Source: CALBTQ01 sp036725605 (GTDB taxonomy: Bacteria > Lernaellota > Lernaellaia > Lernaellales > Lernaellaceae). Taken from it: a stretch of 64,000 nt of DNA. The stretch covers positions 496,001-560,000 of the forward strand of contig DAIMDW010000001.1 of the NCBI GenBank assembly GCA_036725605.1, given 5' to 3'. Of the stretch, positions 62,751-64,000 are shown piece after piece; the stretch's first letter is position 1; each line of letters opens with the position of its first letter. A program made the translations under genes and the position numbers. The notes under the pieces are model-generated. The model worked only from the letters and a program-made list of their open reading frames with translations. It did not search any database and had not been told where the DNA came from.

Positions 62751-63278
62751 ATGACGTTTCCCCTGATCACACCTCGTTTACAGTTGCGCCCGCCTACGGT
62801 CGACGATTTCGAGGAACTGTATGCCATCATCTGGTCCGACCCGGCCGTCATGCGGTTCGTGGCCGACGGGCAAACGCGTTCGCGTGAGCGCGCTTGGACC
62901 GGCTTTGAAAAAATGTTGGCGATTTACAACGAGAGACGCATGGGCCCGCTGATGATCGTGGAAGCGACCAACGGACGGCTGGCCGGCGAATGCGGCGTCA
63001 TGCCGGTCCCCGGCGCCGATGGGGACATCGAACTCTTCTACACCCTGGGGAAGGATTTTTGGGGGCGCGGCCTGGCCACCGAAGCCGCCCGGGCCGTTTT
63101 GGCCTACGCCATGTCGCCCATGGAAGACGGCGGCCTGGGCCTCGACCGCCTGATCGGCATCACCTATCCGAACAATCTCGCTTCCCAACGGGTGTTGAGC
63201 AAAATCGGCATGCGGCAAGTGGGGCTGACCGACAAGTTCTACGACATCCAAAGCGTCTGGTTCGTCATCGAACGATAG
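62751..63278 (+). CDS. GNAT acetyltransferase (RimJ/RimL type)
   Basis: A 175-residue N-acetyltransferase of the Acetyltransf_3 type. TPRLQLRPPTVDDFEELYAI starts the fold; GKDFWGRGLATEAARAVLAY is the acetyl-CoA motif; ITYPNNLASQRVLSKIGMRQ ends it. All family elements are present. Substrate unknown: protein N-terminus or antibiotic. It stands alone before the convergent GGDEF gene. Confidence 0.92.
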   Translation: MTFPLITPRLQLRPPTVDDFEELYAIIWSDPAVMRFVADGQTRSRERAWTGFEKMLAIYNERRMGPLMIVEATNGRLAGECGVMPVPGADGDIELFYTLGKDFWGRGLATEAARAVLAYAMSPMEDGGLGLDRLIGITYPNNLASQRVLSKIGMRQVGLTDKFYDIQSVWFVIER

Positions 63279-63290
63279 GCGCGACGGCCA

Positions 63291-64000
<710 letters not shown>

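Overview
The window is a gene-dense stretch of chromosome with roughly 60 protein genes, from an apparently Gram-negative, deltaproteobacterial-grade organism (Myxococcota/Desulfuromonadia-like or a neighbouring uncultured phylum such as Lernaellota). The assignment is an inference. It rests on the order tilS-ftsH-folP-cdaA-ybbR-pdxJ-nnr-tsaE-lysC, an LpxL/HtrB-type acyltransferase that fits an outer membrane, an abundance of lipoproteins, and an unusually large family of lipoproteins with aspartate-rich linkers. There is no rRNA, CRISPR array, transposase or integrase in the window.

Layout. 1-5586: a translationally coupled set of five glycosyltransferases (the last runs off the left edge) behind a formylglycine-enzyme-like lipoprotein, probably surface glycan synthesis. 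6588-9021: a CoA-disulfide-reductase-like flavoprotein and a lipoprotein hydrolase. 9006-20114: a long leftward housekeeping run (lysC, tsaE, nnr, pdxJ, ybbR, cdaA, folP, ftsH, tilS and two envelope genes) covering amino-acid, cofactor, folate, c-di-AMP, proteolysis and tRNA-modification functions. 20178-21927: a phosphoesterase, then an odd mosaic array around a tRNA-Asn gene, ending in a small GIY-YIG nuclease gene. 22116-45004: an accessory region with Asp-rich lipoproteins (beta-propellers, a laminin-G-like domain, a heparinase-like enzyme, Cys-rich small proteins), interleaved with a sigma factor operon, a quinone-reductase-like enzyme, an XRE regulator with tandem operators, an AraC-GyrI regulator and an RluA pseudouridine synthase. 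45054-48697: nitroreductase, acyltransferase, membrane protein and an esterase-like lipoprotein. 48961-52097: a TIR/beta-helix gene between two copies of the 3' end of a cyuA-like gene. 52200-64000: methyltransferases, an FG-GAP/UnbV lipoprotein, YbaK, two tandem GT-C membrane glycosyltransferases, GNATs, a radical SAM protein with a helix-hairpin-helix tail, and a truncated GGDEF gene.

Most interesting structures. (1) A compact 1.8 kb TIR-beta-helix cassette is bounded by a perfect 90-bp direct repeat of the cyuA 3' end. It is AT-richer than its surroundings, has its own promoter and operator-like palindrome, and shows no integrase. (2) The tRNA-Asn locus has three upstream units that keep the 5' half of the tRNA and two downstream units that keep the 3' half. 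All five have the anticodon arm replaced by a GC-rich hairpin, and terminators and a GIY-YIG gene follow. (3) Ten or more unrelated extracellular domains are all attached to the envelope through the same Asp-rich linker, whose DNA is a tandem repeat shared between genes.
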